DNA of 64,000 nucleotides, taken from positions 62,001 through 126,000 of the forward strand of contig NZ_JAKKFH010000061.1 of assembly GCF_022230925.1 (NCBI RefSeq). Reading direction: 5' to 3'. This document shows, one piece after another, positions 1 through 7,920 of this stretch (position 1 is its first letter; each line of letters opens with the position of its first letter). The notes under the pieces are model-generated. The model was not told the DNA's origin. It saw only the letters and a program-made list of their open reading frames with translations, and did not search any database. This stretch comes from Micromonospora alfalfae. GTDB lineage: Bacteria; Actinomycetota; Actinomycetes; Mycobacteriales; Micromonosporaceae. The position numbers and the translations under genes were made by a program.

Positions 1-180
1 GGCCAGCACGTCGTCGGCGTCCAGCGCGGCGCAGACGCCGGCGGCGATCCCCTCCTGACCGAGGTACGGGTGGACGCCGCCGACGATCTGCCCGCCGTGG
101 ACCAGCTCCACCGCCCGTTCCTCGAACCGGCGGATCAGCCGGACCGTGCGGTAGAGCCGGACCGGGTCGGCGTCGGTCAC
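1..180 (-). CDS. TPP-dependent 2-oxoacid dehydrogenase E1 alpha subunit (partial, N-terminus only)
   Basis: The first 60 residues of a thiamine-diphosphate-dependent dehydrogenase alpha subunit of the pyruvate/branched-chain/acetoin type; the gene continues past the left edge. The visible part has the typical N-terminus: an amphipathic helix (RLYRTVRLIRRFEE), then QIVGGVHPYLGQEGIAAG, the family's G-x-x-H-x-x-x-GQE block. The GTG start overlaps the stop of the DUF3050 gene (GTGA), so it is translationally coupled to the polyketide operon. Family members decarboxylate 2-oxoacids and, with E1 beta and E2, give acyl-CoA. In this context it may make an aryl or acyl-CoA starter, as the Pgl dehydrogenase proteins do in phenylglycine pathways. 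Substrate and partners are not visible. Confidence 0.8.
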   Translation of the reverse strand, partial: MTDADPVRLYRTVRLIRRFEERAVELVHGGQIVGGVHPYLGQEGIAAGVCAALDADDVLA

Positions 181-968
181 GCCGGACTCTTGATGGCAGC
201 GAGGATGTCGTCCCAGAGCCGCGCCCTGGCAGTGAGGGCGGTGTTGACGGTGTCGGCGCACTCCTGCCACCTGGTGTCGTCGTCGCCGCACAGGTCGGCG
301 AGCATCTGCATGGCCATCGGGGTGTGCTGTTCGCCGTCGACCTCGATGTGCCGTTGCAGGTAGTCGACGAAGGTGTTCAGCCGGTTGCTGACCTCGTTGA
401 CGGAGACGACCTGGGTGAACATGTCCGGGATGAGGTCCTCCCGGCCGAACGCGAAGGCCGCCGCCTGACAGTGCACCGGGGTGGACTCGATGATCTGCCA
501 GGTGGTCGCGGCGAACCTCGCCGACGCGGCCGGCACCCCCGCCTCGGCGAGCGCCTCGGTCACCGGCCGGCCGGTGCGCAGCAGGTCGACGAGGGCGTTC
601 ACCGCTGTGGTGTCCGCGCCGGCCTCAACCATGCCCTGCACGTACAGCTCGAAGTGGCTGATGTAACCGCCGCCCAGCTCGTCACTCTCCTCGACCATCA
701 CGATGTCGTTGATGAGGCGACGGCTGCCGGTCGGGCCGGTCGGGATCCACGGCACGGTGACGCAGGTCAGTTGCCGTTGCAGCGACTTCAGCAGCGACAT
801 GAAGTCCCAGACCGCGAAGACGTGGTGCTCCATGAAGGTGACAAGCGCCTCGTGGGTGTCGAGGTTGGCGTAGAGCGGGTGCTTGACAACGGCGTCGCGC
901 CGCTCGGTCACCGCCCGCTCCAACCGTTCGATGCCCGGGTGCGTCTTACCCCAGTCGTACCGTGACAT
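177..968 (-). CDS. DUF3050 family protein (haem-oxygenase-like fold)
   Basis: 263 residues, all-helical and related throughout to DUF3050 proteins. Conserved blocks: EHHVFAVWDFMSLLK near residue 45, VEESDEL with ISHFELY near residue 100, and RHIEVDGEQHTPMA near residue 215. These His/Glu/Asp clusters sit on three helices in the pattern of haem-oxygenase-like diiron enzymes, so an iron-dependent oxidative role is possible, but the family has no settled function known to me. The ATG at 968 follows the dioxygenase stop by one base and the gene ends in a GTGA overlap with the E1-alpha gene. In-frame sequence upstream to 1184 lies inside the dioxygenase gene and is not counted. Confidence 0.75.
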   Translation of the reverse strand: MSRYDWGKTHPGIERLERAVTERRDAVVKHPLYANLDTHEALVTFMEHHVFAVWDFMSLLKSLQRQLTCVTVPWIPTGPTGSRRLINDIVMVEESDELGGGYISHFELYVQGMVEAGADTTAVNALVDLLRTGRPVTEALAEAGVPAASARFAATTWQIIESTPVHCQAAAFAFGREDLIPDMFTQVVSVNEVSNRLNTFVDYLQRHIEVDGEQHTPMAMQMLADLCGDDDTRWQECADTVNTALTARARLWDDILAAIKSPA

Positions 969-969
969 G

Positions 970-1899
970 TCAGCCTCCCTGCTGGGCGCGGTGGCGCCAG
1001 ATGACCGGGCAGTAGTCGGGGTCCGCGTAGTCCGGCCGCCCGTCGTGGGTGCGGCGGACCAGCACGTCGTGGTTGTACGCGGCGAGCGTGCCGTCGGAGA
1101 GCGAATACTCCCGCCAGGCGTTGTCGCCGTCCTGCAGGTGCAGCGAGATCGCCTGTCGGGGGCGACCGCTGACGTTGGGGCCACTGCCGTGGTAGGTGCG
1201 GCAGTGGTGGAAGCTCACGTGTCCCTTGGGGATCACCATCGGGATCCTGCGGATCTCCGCGCCGTTGTACGCGGCGTTCTCGGCCAGCATCTCCTCCAGC
1301 TGGCTGCGGTCCCGGTCGGCGAAGTGCCGCACCACTGTGTCGTCGGCGCCGATCTCCTTCCACCGGTGCGAACCGTCGACCATCGTGATGGTGCCCATCT
1401 CCTCCCCGCAGTCGTGGAAGGGGATGAACGCGGTGAGCATCTTCTCCGACGACGAGGACGCCCAGTAGTGCTTGTCGAAGTGCCAGGGAACGATGTTGCT
1501 CGGCTCGCCGGAGATCGGCGGCTTGTAGATGAGCGTGGACTGGAAGACCCGGATCTCGTCGGCCTGTGCGAGCCGGGCGGCGACCGCGCCGAGCAGCGGC
1601 TTGCGCAGGATCGCGCCGAGCCCGTCGTGCTCGTGGTGGACGTAGTCGTTGTGCCGCTGCACCGGCCCCAAGGACGGCTCCCAGTAGGCCAGCTTCGGTG
1701 GGCGTGCCGGCAGCCTGCGGTCCCGCTCCCCGTCGTAGTAGCGCTGCGCGGCAGCGGCGAGGGCGTCCACCTCGTCGTCGGTGAACACCTTTCCCGACAG
1801 GTACCAGCCATGCTCGGCGTAGTGCCGCACGTCGTCGTCGGACGGCAGCAGCGCCCGCTCCTCGGCGGTCAACGTCGGCTCGTACTCCGTCGCGGTCAC
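970..1899 (-). CDS. phytanoyl-CoA dioxygenase (PhyH) family non-haem iron oxygenase
   Basis: 309 residues. The double-stranded beta-helix of Fe(II)/2-oxoglutarate oxygenases is visible: the HxD pair is in NIVPWHFDKHYW, the distal His in FHHCRTYHGSGPN and the oxoglutarate-binding Arg in SGRPRQAISLH. PhyH proteins hydroxylate or halogenate small molecules, often carrier-bound, in actinomycete pathways. The GTG start has GGAGG six bases upstream. It lies between the hydroxymandelate-synthase-like gene and the DUF3050 gene, giving three consecutive putative non-haem iron enzymes. The substrate is unknown; oxidation of an aryl side chain is a guess from context. Confidence 0.85.
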   Translation of the reverse strand: MTATEYEPTLTAEERALLPSDDDVRHYAEHGWYLSGKVFTDDEVDALAAAAQRYYDGERDRRLPARPPKLAYWEPSLGPVQRHNDYVHHEHDGLGAILRKPLLGAVAARLAQADEIRVFQSTLIYKPPISGEPSNIVPWHFDKHYWASSSSEKMLTAFIPFHDCGEEMGTITMVDGSHRWKEIGADDTVVRHFADRDRSQLEEMLAENAAYNGAEIRRIPMVIPKGHVSFHHCRTYHGSGPNVSGRPRQAISLHLQDGDNAWREYSLSDGTLAAYNHDVLVRRTHDGRPDYADPDYCPVIWRHRAQQGG

Positions 1900-1954
1900 T
1901 GTGCCTCCTCTGTTCGCGACTGCGGGGCTCGCAAAACCGGCTCACTCCTCACGC

Positions 1955-3046
1955 TCACGCCCCCACCCCCTGTGGTGTGGCCGCCACGGCGGCCAGTTCC
2001 CGCTCCTTGGCCTCGTAGAGCGCCTTGATGTTGCCGCTGCCGAAGCCCCGCGCGCCGCGACGCTCGATCAGCTCCAGAAAGAGCGTGCGACGCACGTGCA
2101 TCGACTCGGCGAAGATCTGCAACAGCTGGCCGTCATGGTCGGAGTCGACGAGCACACCCAGCTCGCGCAGCCGGTGCAGCGGGGCGTCGATCCGACCGAC
2201 CCGCGCCTCCAGGGCGTCGTAGTAGCTGGCCGGGGTGCCGGCGAAGCGCACCCCGCGCCGGCCCAGCGCCTCGACCGCGCCGACGATGTCGTCGGTGCGC
2301 AGCCCCAGGTGCTGCACTCCCCCACCGGCGTGCTGGTCGAGGAACGCGTCGATCTGCCCGGGCCGCCGGGTGCGATCCGGTTCGAGCAGCACCACTGTGA
2401 CCAGCCCGGACGAGCTCTGCACCACCTTGGAGTTCATCGCCTGCCCGTCGACCTCGATGTGCTCCTCGAAGATCTGCGCGAAGTCGAACAGCGCCTCGAA
2501 GTGCCGGACCGTCTCGTCGAGCTGGCCGGGCGGCACGCAGACCGCCAGGTGGTCGATCTCGGCGAGCACCGGCGGGTGGCCGTCCATCGTGGACGCCGTC
2601 GCGGTGATGGCGCCGGGCAGGAACTCGCCCCCCTCGCCCCGGCGCTGCACCAGCCGGTGCCGCACGTCGGCGAAGCCGTCCACCTCGGCGATCACCACCT
2701 CGGCGTCCGCGCCGGTGCGGGTGGTCGGCGGCGTCACACCTGTCGCGCCCCGACCCACCAGCTCGGCGTACGCGGCCGACACGTCGTCGACCTCGACAGC
2801 GACGACAGCGATGCCGTCACCGTGACGTTGCACGTACCGCGCCGCCGGATGCTCGGCGCTCAGCCCGGAGGTGAGCAGCAACCGGATGTCGCCGTGGCAG
2901 AGCAGCAGCGAGCGCTGCCCTTCCAGCCCGGTCTCCGGACCACCCTGGCCGCAGATCTCGAAGCCGACGGCGGTGCTGAAGTAGAAGGCCGCCTGTCGGG
3001 CGTCCCCCACGTAGAGTTCGATGTGGTCGATACCACGGATGTCCAT
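1955..3046 (-). CDS. hmaS: 4-hydroxymandelate synthase-like dioxygenase (HPPD superfamily)
   Basis: 363 residues with two vicinal-oxygen-chelate domains. Metal ligands are His166 (IDHLAV), His246 (QHLGL) and Glu325 (FLELIE). Two enzymes share this fold and substrate, 4-hydroxyphenylpyruvate: HPPD makes homogentisate and HmaS makes 4-hydroxymandelate. HPPDs have Phe in the C-terminal GNF motif, 15 residues after the Glu ligand (Phe337 in the Pseudomonas enzyme); this protein has Ile340 there (GSGNIKALYE), the change that diverts HPPD towards hydroxymandelate. That favours HmaS, as in phenylglycine biosynthesis. The ATG at 3046 is preceded by AGGGG. Residual doubt: HPPD activity cannot be excluded by eye. 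Confidence 0.8.
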   Translation of the reverse strand: MDIRGIDHIELYVGDARQAAFYFSTAVGFEICGQGGPETGLEGQRSLLLCHGDIRLLLTSGLSAEHPAARYVQRHGDGIAVVAVEVDDVSAAYAELVGRGATGVTPPTTRTGADAEVVIAEVDGFADVRHRLVQRRGEGGEFLPGAITATASTMDGHPPVLAEIDHLAVCVPPGQLDETVRHFEALFDFAQIFEEHIEVDGQAMNSKVVQSSSGLVTVVLLEPDRTRRPGQIDAFLDQHAGGGVQHLGLRTDDIVGAVEALGRRGVRFAGTPASYYDALEARVGRIDAPLHRLRELGVLVDSDHDGQLLQIFAESMHVRRTLFLELIERRGARGFGSGNIKALYEAKERELAAVAATPQGVGA

Positions 3047-3119
3047 GTCCCCTGAAACCCTTCCCACCCGATTCCCCCTGTTGCCGTCCGGGCACACCCC
3101 GCCCGGGATGCCGCCTCGA

Positions 3120-4358
3120 TCACCCCCTCGGCTCGGCGACGCGCGCCAGCAGCAGGCTCACGTTCTGGCCGCCGAACCCGAACGAGTTGGTCACCGCGTA
3201 CTCCAGGTCGGCGGTGCGGGGCGTGCCACGAATGTGGTCCGCCGGGCAGGCCGGATCCGGATCGTCGAGGTGGTACGTCGGCGGCAGCAGCCCTCGACCG
3301 AGCGCCAACGCGGTGGCCGCCGCCTCCAGCACCCCGGACGCGCCGAGCAGGTGACCGGTGAGCGCCTTGGTGGAGCTGACCGGCACACCGCCGACGCCGA
3401 AGACGTCGGCCAGGGCGGTGGTCTCCGCGATGTCACCCAGCTTCGTGCCGGTGCCGTGTGCGTTGACGTAACCGACCGCCGCCGCCGGCACACCGGCGCT
3501 GCGCAGCGCCCGGCGGATGCACGCCGCAGCGCCGGCGCCGTCCGGGCGGGGGGCGGTCGGGTGGTACGCGTCAGTCGTCGCGCCGTGGCCGGCCACCTCG
3601 GCGTACCCGGCGACGCCGCGCGCCGCGGCGTGCTCGGCGCGCTCCAGCACCAGCAGGGCGGCACCCTCGGACAGGACGAAGCCGCTGCGGGAGGTGTCGA
3701 ACGGCCGACTCGCCCGGCCCGGGTCGGTGCCGGCGCGCGCCAACGCCCGCGCGTTGCCGAAGGTGTCGGCGAAGGTCGGGAAGAGCGGCGCCTCGCTGGC
3801 CCCGCAGAGCACCACGTCGACCTCGCCGGTGGCGATGAGCCGCACCCCGTCGGCGACTGCCTGGGCGCCGGAGGCGCAGGCGGTGCCGACCGACGAGCTG
3901 TAGCCCCGGATGCCGTGCGCGATGGCGATCCGCGCCGCCGGCATGTTCGGCAGGATCCCGGTGAGCAGGTACGGGCTGACCGCCGCCCGACCCCGGGCCG
4001 CCCGGGCCAGCACCTGCGACTCCAGGGTGGCCATTCCGCCGACCCCACCGACGATCACACCGATCCGGTCGGGGTCGACGTCGCGGCCCACCTCGATGCC
4101 GGCGTCGGTGAGAGCGTCGGCGGCGGCGAGCAGGGCGAGGACGACGATCCGGTCCAGCACCCGGGTCTCCGGCCCGGACGCGACGGTGCGTGGGTCGATG
4201 TCGGGCAGCAGGCCGGCGACGTCCAGCGACGTGCTCGCCGGGTGCCCCTCGGGCGGGCGGGTCAGCCCGGACCGGCCGGTGGTCAGCGCGTCGAAGGTTT
4301 CCTCGACGCCCCGCCCGACCGGTGTGAACAGACCCATCCCCGTGATCAACGCGGTCAC
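3120..4358 (-). CDS. beta-ketoacyl-ACP synthase II-type ketosynthase (FabF-like)
   Basis: 412-residue single ketosynthase with a full Cys-His-His triad: Cys161 in GTACASG, His301 in NAHGTGT and His336 in TGHLLGA. The length is normal for FabF. It would perform decarboxylative condensation of a carrier-bound acyl group with malonyl-ACP. Its GTG start overlaps the ligase stop (GTGA), so ligase and KS are made together, suggesting the KS extends the acid that the ligase activates. It is not the KS-alpha of the minimal PKS at 13187-14461. Whether it adds one unit or acts iteratively is not visible. Confidence 0.9.
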   Translation of the reverse strand: MTALITGMGLFTPVGRGVEETFDALTTGRSGLTRPPEGHPASTSLDVAGLLPDIDPRTVASGPETRVLDRIVVLALLAAADALTDAGIEVGRDVDPDRIGVIVGGVGGMATLESQVLARAARGRAAVSPYLLTGILPNMPAARIAIAHGIRGYSSSVGTACASGAQAVADGVRLIATGEVDVVLCGASEAPLFPTFADTFGNARALARAGTDPGRASRPFDTSRSGFVLSEGAALLVLERAEHAAARGVAGYAEVAGHGATTDAYHPTAPRPDGAGAAACIRRALRSAGVPAAAVGYVNAHGTGTKLGDIAETTALADVFGVGGVPVSSTKALTGHLLGASGVLEAAATALALGRGLLPPTYHLDDPDPACPADHIRGTPRTADLEYAVTNSFGFGGQNVSLLLARVAEPRG

Positions 4359-5971
4359 GAGCTGGCCTCGGTGAGGTAGCGCTCGCGTAGGACCACCTTG
4401 CGGACCTTTCCGGTCACGGTGACCGGGATGTCGGCGGAGCGCACCGGCACGACCCGGCGCAGCGTGGCGCCGACGTCCGGGCCGAGGGCGGCCCGGACCC
4501 GCTCGGTGCGGTCCTCGGCCGCGTCGGCGCCGGCGGCCAACTCCAGCAGCACGTCGGTGACGACCGCGCCGGCCTCGGCGACGATCACCACAGTGCAGTC
4601 GGTGACGTCCGGACAGGCGGCGAGGATGCGCTCCTCGGACAACGCCGTGTAGAAGCGCCGCCCGTCGCCGGCGTCGACCGAGTCCACCGCCCGGTCCAGG
4701 TGGTAGTAGCGGCCCTCGGCGTCGGCGCGGACCAGGTCACCGGTGAGGTACCAGCCACGCTGGCGGAAGCGGTAGGTGGTGACCGAGTCGTTCCAGTAGC
4801 CCCGGAACAGCGACGGCGAGTCGATGCCCAGGAAACCCACCTCGCCTACCGGCACCGGCTCCCCGTCGGCGTCGAGCACCGCGACGGTGGCGAACCGGTA
4901 CGGGCGGCCGATGCAGCGGCCGTACCGGTCGGTGTCGGCGCGGTGGGTGATGTGGAACATCGAGTGCCCCATCTCGCTGGAGCCCAGCCCGTCGATGAAG
5001 ACCGAGCCGGGCACCTTCGCCACCCCGTCGCGGGTGATGGTGTCGCGCCAACCGACAGCGACCAGGCGGCGGATGTGCGGCTCGTGCGAGGCGTCGCCGG
5101 TGTTGAACCACAGCCGCACCGAGTCCAGGTCGTACCCGGACAGGTCGAAGCGGGCAAGCTCCGCCCAGGTGACCGAGAAACCGAACACCCCGTCGGGGCG
5201 CCAGCGTTGGATGGCGTCCAGCACCTGCTCGCCGCCCTGCTCGGAGAGCAGGAACATCTGCGCGCGGTTGCCCAGCGCCTGGTTGACCATCAGCACAGTG
5301 GCGGTGTGCGGTGCGGGTAGCGCGTTGAGGATCCGGGTGGTGCCCTGCGCCTGCGGCATGGTGAGCAGGTGTCGGGTGGCCGCGAAGAGGCTGGCGTGCG
5401 AGTGCAGCACCGCCTTGGGCACCCCGGTCGTCCCGGAGGTGTGGGTGATCACGATCGGGTCGTCCGGGTGGTGCCGGTAGTGCGCCGGGGCCGTGGCCGG
5501 GTCACCCGCGCCGGCCTGCGCGGGAGTGCCGAGCAGCGGTACGCCCAGGTCGTGCCCGGCCAGCAGCGCGGTGTGCTCGTCGTCGGCCAGCACAGCGACG
5601 CCGCGCAGGCGTCGGATGTACTCGGCGGCGATCTCCGGGCGGAGTTTGCCGTTCATCAGCGCCGGGATCGCGCCGAGCCGAGCCAGCGCCAGGAAGCTGA
5701 GCACCATGTCGGCGGCGGCGGAGGCCCAGACGGCGACCGGATCGCGGGGGCGTACCCCCTGTTCGTGCAGCCAGGCGGCGCGGGCGGCGACCCGCTCGTC
5801 GAGCCGCCCCAGCGTCAGCGGCGTCTCGGCGGGGTGCCCGTCGACGGCGGTGTCGAAGGTCAGTCCGGGCCCGTCCGGGTCGGCGCCGTGCGCCAGGACC
5901 CGGGCCAGGACGTTGCCCGCACCCAGCTCGGTGTCGGCGGCCAGTGCGCCGCGCAGTCCCCGTTTCCTCAT
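4355..5971 (-). CDS. AMP-dependent acyl/aryl-CoA (or ACP) synthetase
   Basis: 538-residue ANL-superfamily ligase. The adenylation P-loop is VITHTSGTTGVPKAVLHSH, the A5 region is GLGSSEMGHSMF, the A7 Asp is in WYLTGDLV, and the C-terminal catalytic Lys lies in TVTGKVRKVVL. It activates a carboxylic acid as the acyl-AMP and passes it to CoA or a carrier thiol. ATG 5971 overlaps the upstream stop (ATGA); more upstream in-frame codons would lie inside that gene. Being coupled to the FabF-like KS and to two ACP genes suggests it loads an aromatic or fatty acid; the acid itself cannot be read from the sequence. Confidence 0.88.
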   Translation of the reverse strand: MRKRGLRGALAADTELGAGNVLARVLAHGADPDGPGLTFDTAVDGHPAETPLTLGRLDERVAARAAWLHEQGVRPRDPVAVWASAAADMVLSFLALARLGAIPALMNGKLRPEIAAEYIRRLRGVAVLADDEHTALLAGHDLGVPLLGTPAQAGAGDPATAPAHYRHHPDDPIVITHTSGTTGVPKAVLHSHASLFAATRHLLTMPQAQGTTRILNALPAPHTATVLMVNQALGNRAQMFLLSEQGGEQVLDAIQRWRPDGVFGFSVTWAELARFDLSGYDLDSVRLWFNTGDASHEPHIRRLVAVGWRDTITRDGVAKVPGSVFIDGLGSSEMGHSMFHITHRADTDRYGRCIGRPYRFATVAVLDADGEPVPVGEVGFLGIDSPSLFRGYWNDSVTTYRFRQRGWYLTGDLVRADAEGRYYHLDRAVDSVDAGDGRRFYTALSEERILAACPDVTDCTVVIVAEAGAVVTDVLLELAAGADAAEDRTERVRAALGPDVGATLRRVVPVRSADIPVTVTGKVRKVVLRERYLTEASS

Positions 5972-6582
5972 TGTCCTGCTCCTCCCCCCAGCAGCACCGC
6001 GACCGCCTCGGTCGGCCCGTCGGGTGCCTGTTCGATCAGGATCAGCAACACCTCGTCGGCGTCGCCGTCGTCGCACAGCAGGTCGGCCTCGGCGACACCG
6101 TCGGTGTACGGGTCGCCGGTCGGGCTGAGGCAGACCACCGGGCCGTGCAGGTCCCAGCGGGCCGCGAGGTGCCCGGCGACGCTGTTGGGCACGGACTGGA
6201 AGAAGAACAGCGGGCCGACCCGCCCGCCGGCCTCGACGGTGGCCCGTACGTGCTGGGCGCTGGCGAGATCACCGCTGGCGCTGACCAGCACGATCCCCGT
6301 CCGCACCCCGGCCGGTACTCCCGCCGACCCGTACCCCCGCCGCAGACACCGCTCGGCGACGGCCACCAGCACCGGTGCGAAGTCCGAGTGCACGAACCCC
6401 GGCACCCCCGCCGCCGCGCCCGCGACGTCCCCACCCTCAGGCCAGCAAGCCCGAGCCCTGACCCCCGCCCCGACCCCCGCCGTGACCCCCGTCGATCTTG
6501 CAGTTTCGGTCGTCGTTTCGGGTGCTTGGTCGGAATCGTCGGGGCAGAAAGTGCAAGATCGCGGGGACTCGGGGGCGGTCAT
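5968..6582 (-). CDS. ketosynthase N-terminal-domain-like protein (KS_2 type) with a palindromic element in its 5' end
   Basis: 204 residues. From about residue 60 the protein matches the lone ketoacyl-synthase N-terminal-like domain found in type II PKS and aryl-polyene clusters: FAPVLVAVAERCLRRG, then FFFQSVPNSVAGHLAARWDLHGPVVCLSP. It has no Cys-His-His triad and may be a structural partner of another KS. Residues about 8-30 are encoded by a 69-bp inverted-repeat element (6493-6561) that keeps the frame; the next residues (VRARACWPEGGDV) look like the original N-terminus. ATGA overlaps at both ends support the 6582 start; an internal GTG at 6405 would skip the element and give 145 residues. 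Confidence 0.65.
   Translation of the reverse strand: MTAPESPRSCTFCPDDSDQAPETTTETARSTGVTAGVGAGVRARACWPEGGDVAGAAAGVPGFVHSDFAPVLVAVAERCLRRGYGSAGVPAGVRTGIVLVSASGDLASAQHVRATVEAGGRVGPLFFFQSVPNSVAGHLAARWDLHGPVVCLSPTGDPYTDGVAEADLLCDDGDADEVLLILIEQAPDGPTEAVAVLLGGGAGQ
6493..6561. repeat. 69-bp GATC-bounded palindromic element inside a gene
   Basis: 15-bp arms cgatcttgcagtttc (6493-6507) and gaaagtgcaagatcg (6547-6561) match at 14 of 15 positions in inverted orientation. The left end is 19/20 identical to that of a second 69-bp element at 11396-11464. It lies within the 5' coding part of the KS_2-like gene and preserves the frame. Confidence 0.8.
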
Positions 6583-7682
6583 TCGCGGCCGACCAGGAGA
6601 GCGGTGTTGGCGCCGCCAAAGGCGGCGTTGAGGGTCAGGGCGTGGGTGGCTTCCGTCTTGTGGGGACGGTCCTTGACCACGTTCACGGGGCAGGACTCGT
6701 CGGGGGCGAGCCAGCCGGCGTTGACAGGCAGTTCACCGTGGCGCAGCGCGAGCGCGGTGACCACCAGTTCGAGTAACCCGGACGCCTCCAGCGCGTGCCC
6801 GTGCACCGACTTCGTGGAGCTGACCGGGACCCGGTCGGCATGCCCACCGAGGGCCCGACGCAGGGCGGCCGCCTCGGCGGCGTCGCTCTGCGCGGTTCCG
6901 GTGGCGTTGGCGTTGACGTAGCCGACGGACTGCGGTGCCAGCCCGGCCCGGTGCAGCGCGCCGCCGACAGCGCGGGCCAGTCCGCTGCCACCGGGCTCCG
7001 GCTGGCAGGGATGGAACGCGTCGCCGGCCCGCCCCCAACCGACAACTGTGGCCACCGGATCGACACCGCGTCGTCGGCCGGTGCTCGACTCCAGCACCAC
7101 CGCGGCCACGCCGTCACCCAGCAGCAACCCCCGGCGGCCGGCGCTGAACGGGCGGACCGCCCCGTCGACAGCGAGGGCGCGACCGGCGTCGAAGAGCGCG
7201 AACTGGTCCGACTCCACCAGGTAGCCGGCAGCGACCACCACCCGCTCGACGTCACCACGGGTGATCCGGGCGGCGGCATCGGCCACCGCCGTGCTCGCCG
7301 ACACGCAGGCGCTGGTGTAGACCCGGGTGTGACCCGAGAGTCCACATCGGGCGGCGAGCTGTCCGGCGAGCACGGCCGGCGCCGGGCCCGGGGCCGGGCC
7401 GCCGTGCACGGCGAGCAGCAGGGCGCACCCGGTGCGCTGCGCGCGGTCCAGGCCGGCCGCCCGGCAGGCCGCGTCGATAGCGGCGGCCAACTCGTCGGGG
7501 AGGGTGGCGACCTCGGGCAGTGTGGCCGCCACTGTGACCCGGCGGGCGGCGGTGTCGAATCGGCTCACCGCTGCGAACGCCGGCACCCCGGCCAGCACAC
7601 CGTCGAGCTGCGCGTCGGCGCCCCGCCCCAGGGCGCTGACCGCGTGCACACCGGTGAGCTGGGCGACGCGCGCCTCAACCAT
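6579..7682 (-). CDS. atypical beta-ketoacyl synthase (first catalytic His replaced)
   Basis: 367 residues with thiolase/KS fold. The nucleophile is present as Cys126 (YTSACVSAS) and the second His as His296 (KSVHGHALEASG). The first His motif, normally NAHGTGT, reads NANATGT, so Asn259 replaces His. Such a protein may not decarboxylate malonyl-ACP normally and could act in acyl transfer, act as a chain-length-factor-like partner, or have altered chemistry. Upstream it overlaps the second ACP gene by eight bases; downstream it overlaps the KS_2-like gene (ATGA). It carries a rare TTA Leu codon at 6774-6776, so translation may depend on bldA tRNA. Confidence 0.82.
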   Translation of the reverse strand: MVEARVAQLTGVHAVSALGRGADAQLDGVLAGVPAFAAVSRFDTAARRVTVAATLPEVATLPDELAAAIDAACRAAGLDRAQRTGCALLLAVHGGPAPGPAPAVLAGQLAARCGLSGHTRVYTSACVSASTAVADAAARITRGDVERVVVAAGYLVESDQFALFDAGRALAVDGAVRPFSAGRRGLLLGDGVAAVVLESSTGRRRGVDPVATVVGWGRAGDAFHPCQPEPGGSGLARAVGGALHRAGLAPQSVGYVNANATGTAQSDAAEAAALRRALGGHADRVPVSSTKSVHGHALEASGLLELVVTALALRHGELPVNAGWLAPDESCPVNVVKDRPHKTEATHALTLNAAFGGANTALLVGRE

Positions 7683-7920
7683 CTGCGGAGGCGGTCAGCG
7701 ACGCCCGGAACACCACCAGGGCGTCGTCGACGGTGCGGATGCCGGCCAGTTCGTCGTCGGTGAGGTCGAGCCGGCACTCGTAGCGCTGCTCGACGAGGTG
7801 CACCAGCCAGGCAAGCTCCATCGAGCCGATCCGGTCGGACACCTCGGCAGCCGGTTTCGCGGTGAGTTCGGCGAGCATGGTCATCAGGTCAGCTCGCCCC
7901 AGATCGGGCTGACCGCTCAT
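7675..7920 (-). CDS. acyl carrier protein-like protein
   Basis: 81 residues, a four-helix carrier-protein pattern. The phosphopantetheine site is the Ser in DRIGSMELAWLVHLVE, near residue 33; the preceding Asp-Ser of typical ACPs reads Gly-Ser here, a slightly divergent motif. Helices after it (DLTDDELAGIRTVDDALVVF) fit the ACP fold. It starts within the stop of the first ACP gene (TGATG) and overlaps the atypical KS gene, so it is probably the carrier for that KS or for one ligase. Confidence 0.8.
   Translation of the reverse strand: MSGQPDLGRADLMTMLAELTAKPAAEVSDRIGSMELAWLVHLVEQRYECRLDLTDDELAGIRTVDDALVVFRASLTASADG

Noticed and set aside
1900..1954. Internal promoter between HmaS and PhyH genes
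   Set aside because: The 55-bp gap contains only the ribosome site and a sequence common near gene ends; no -10/-35 pair is visible.
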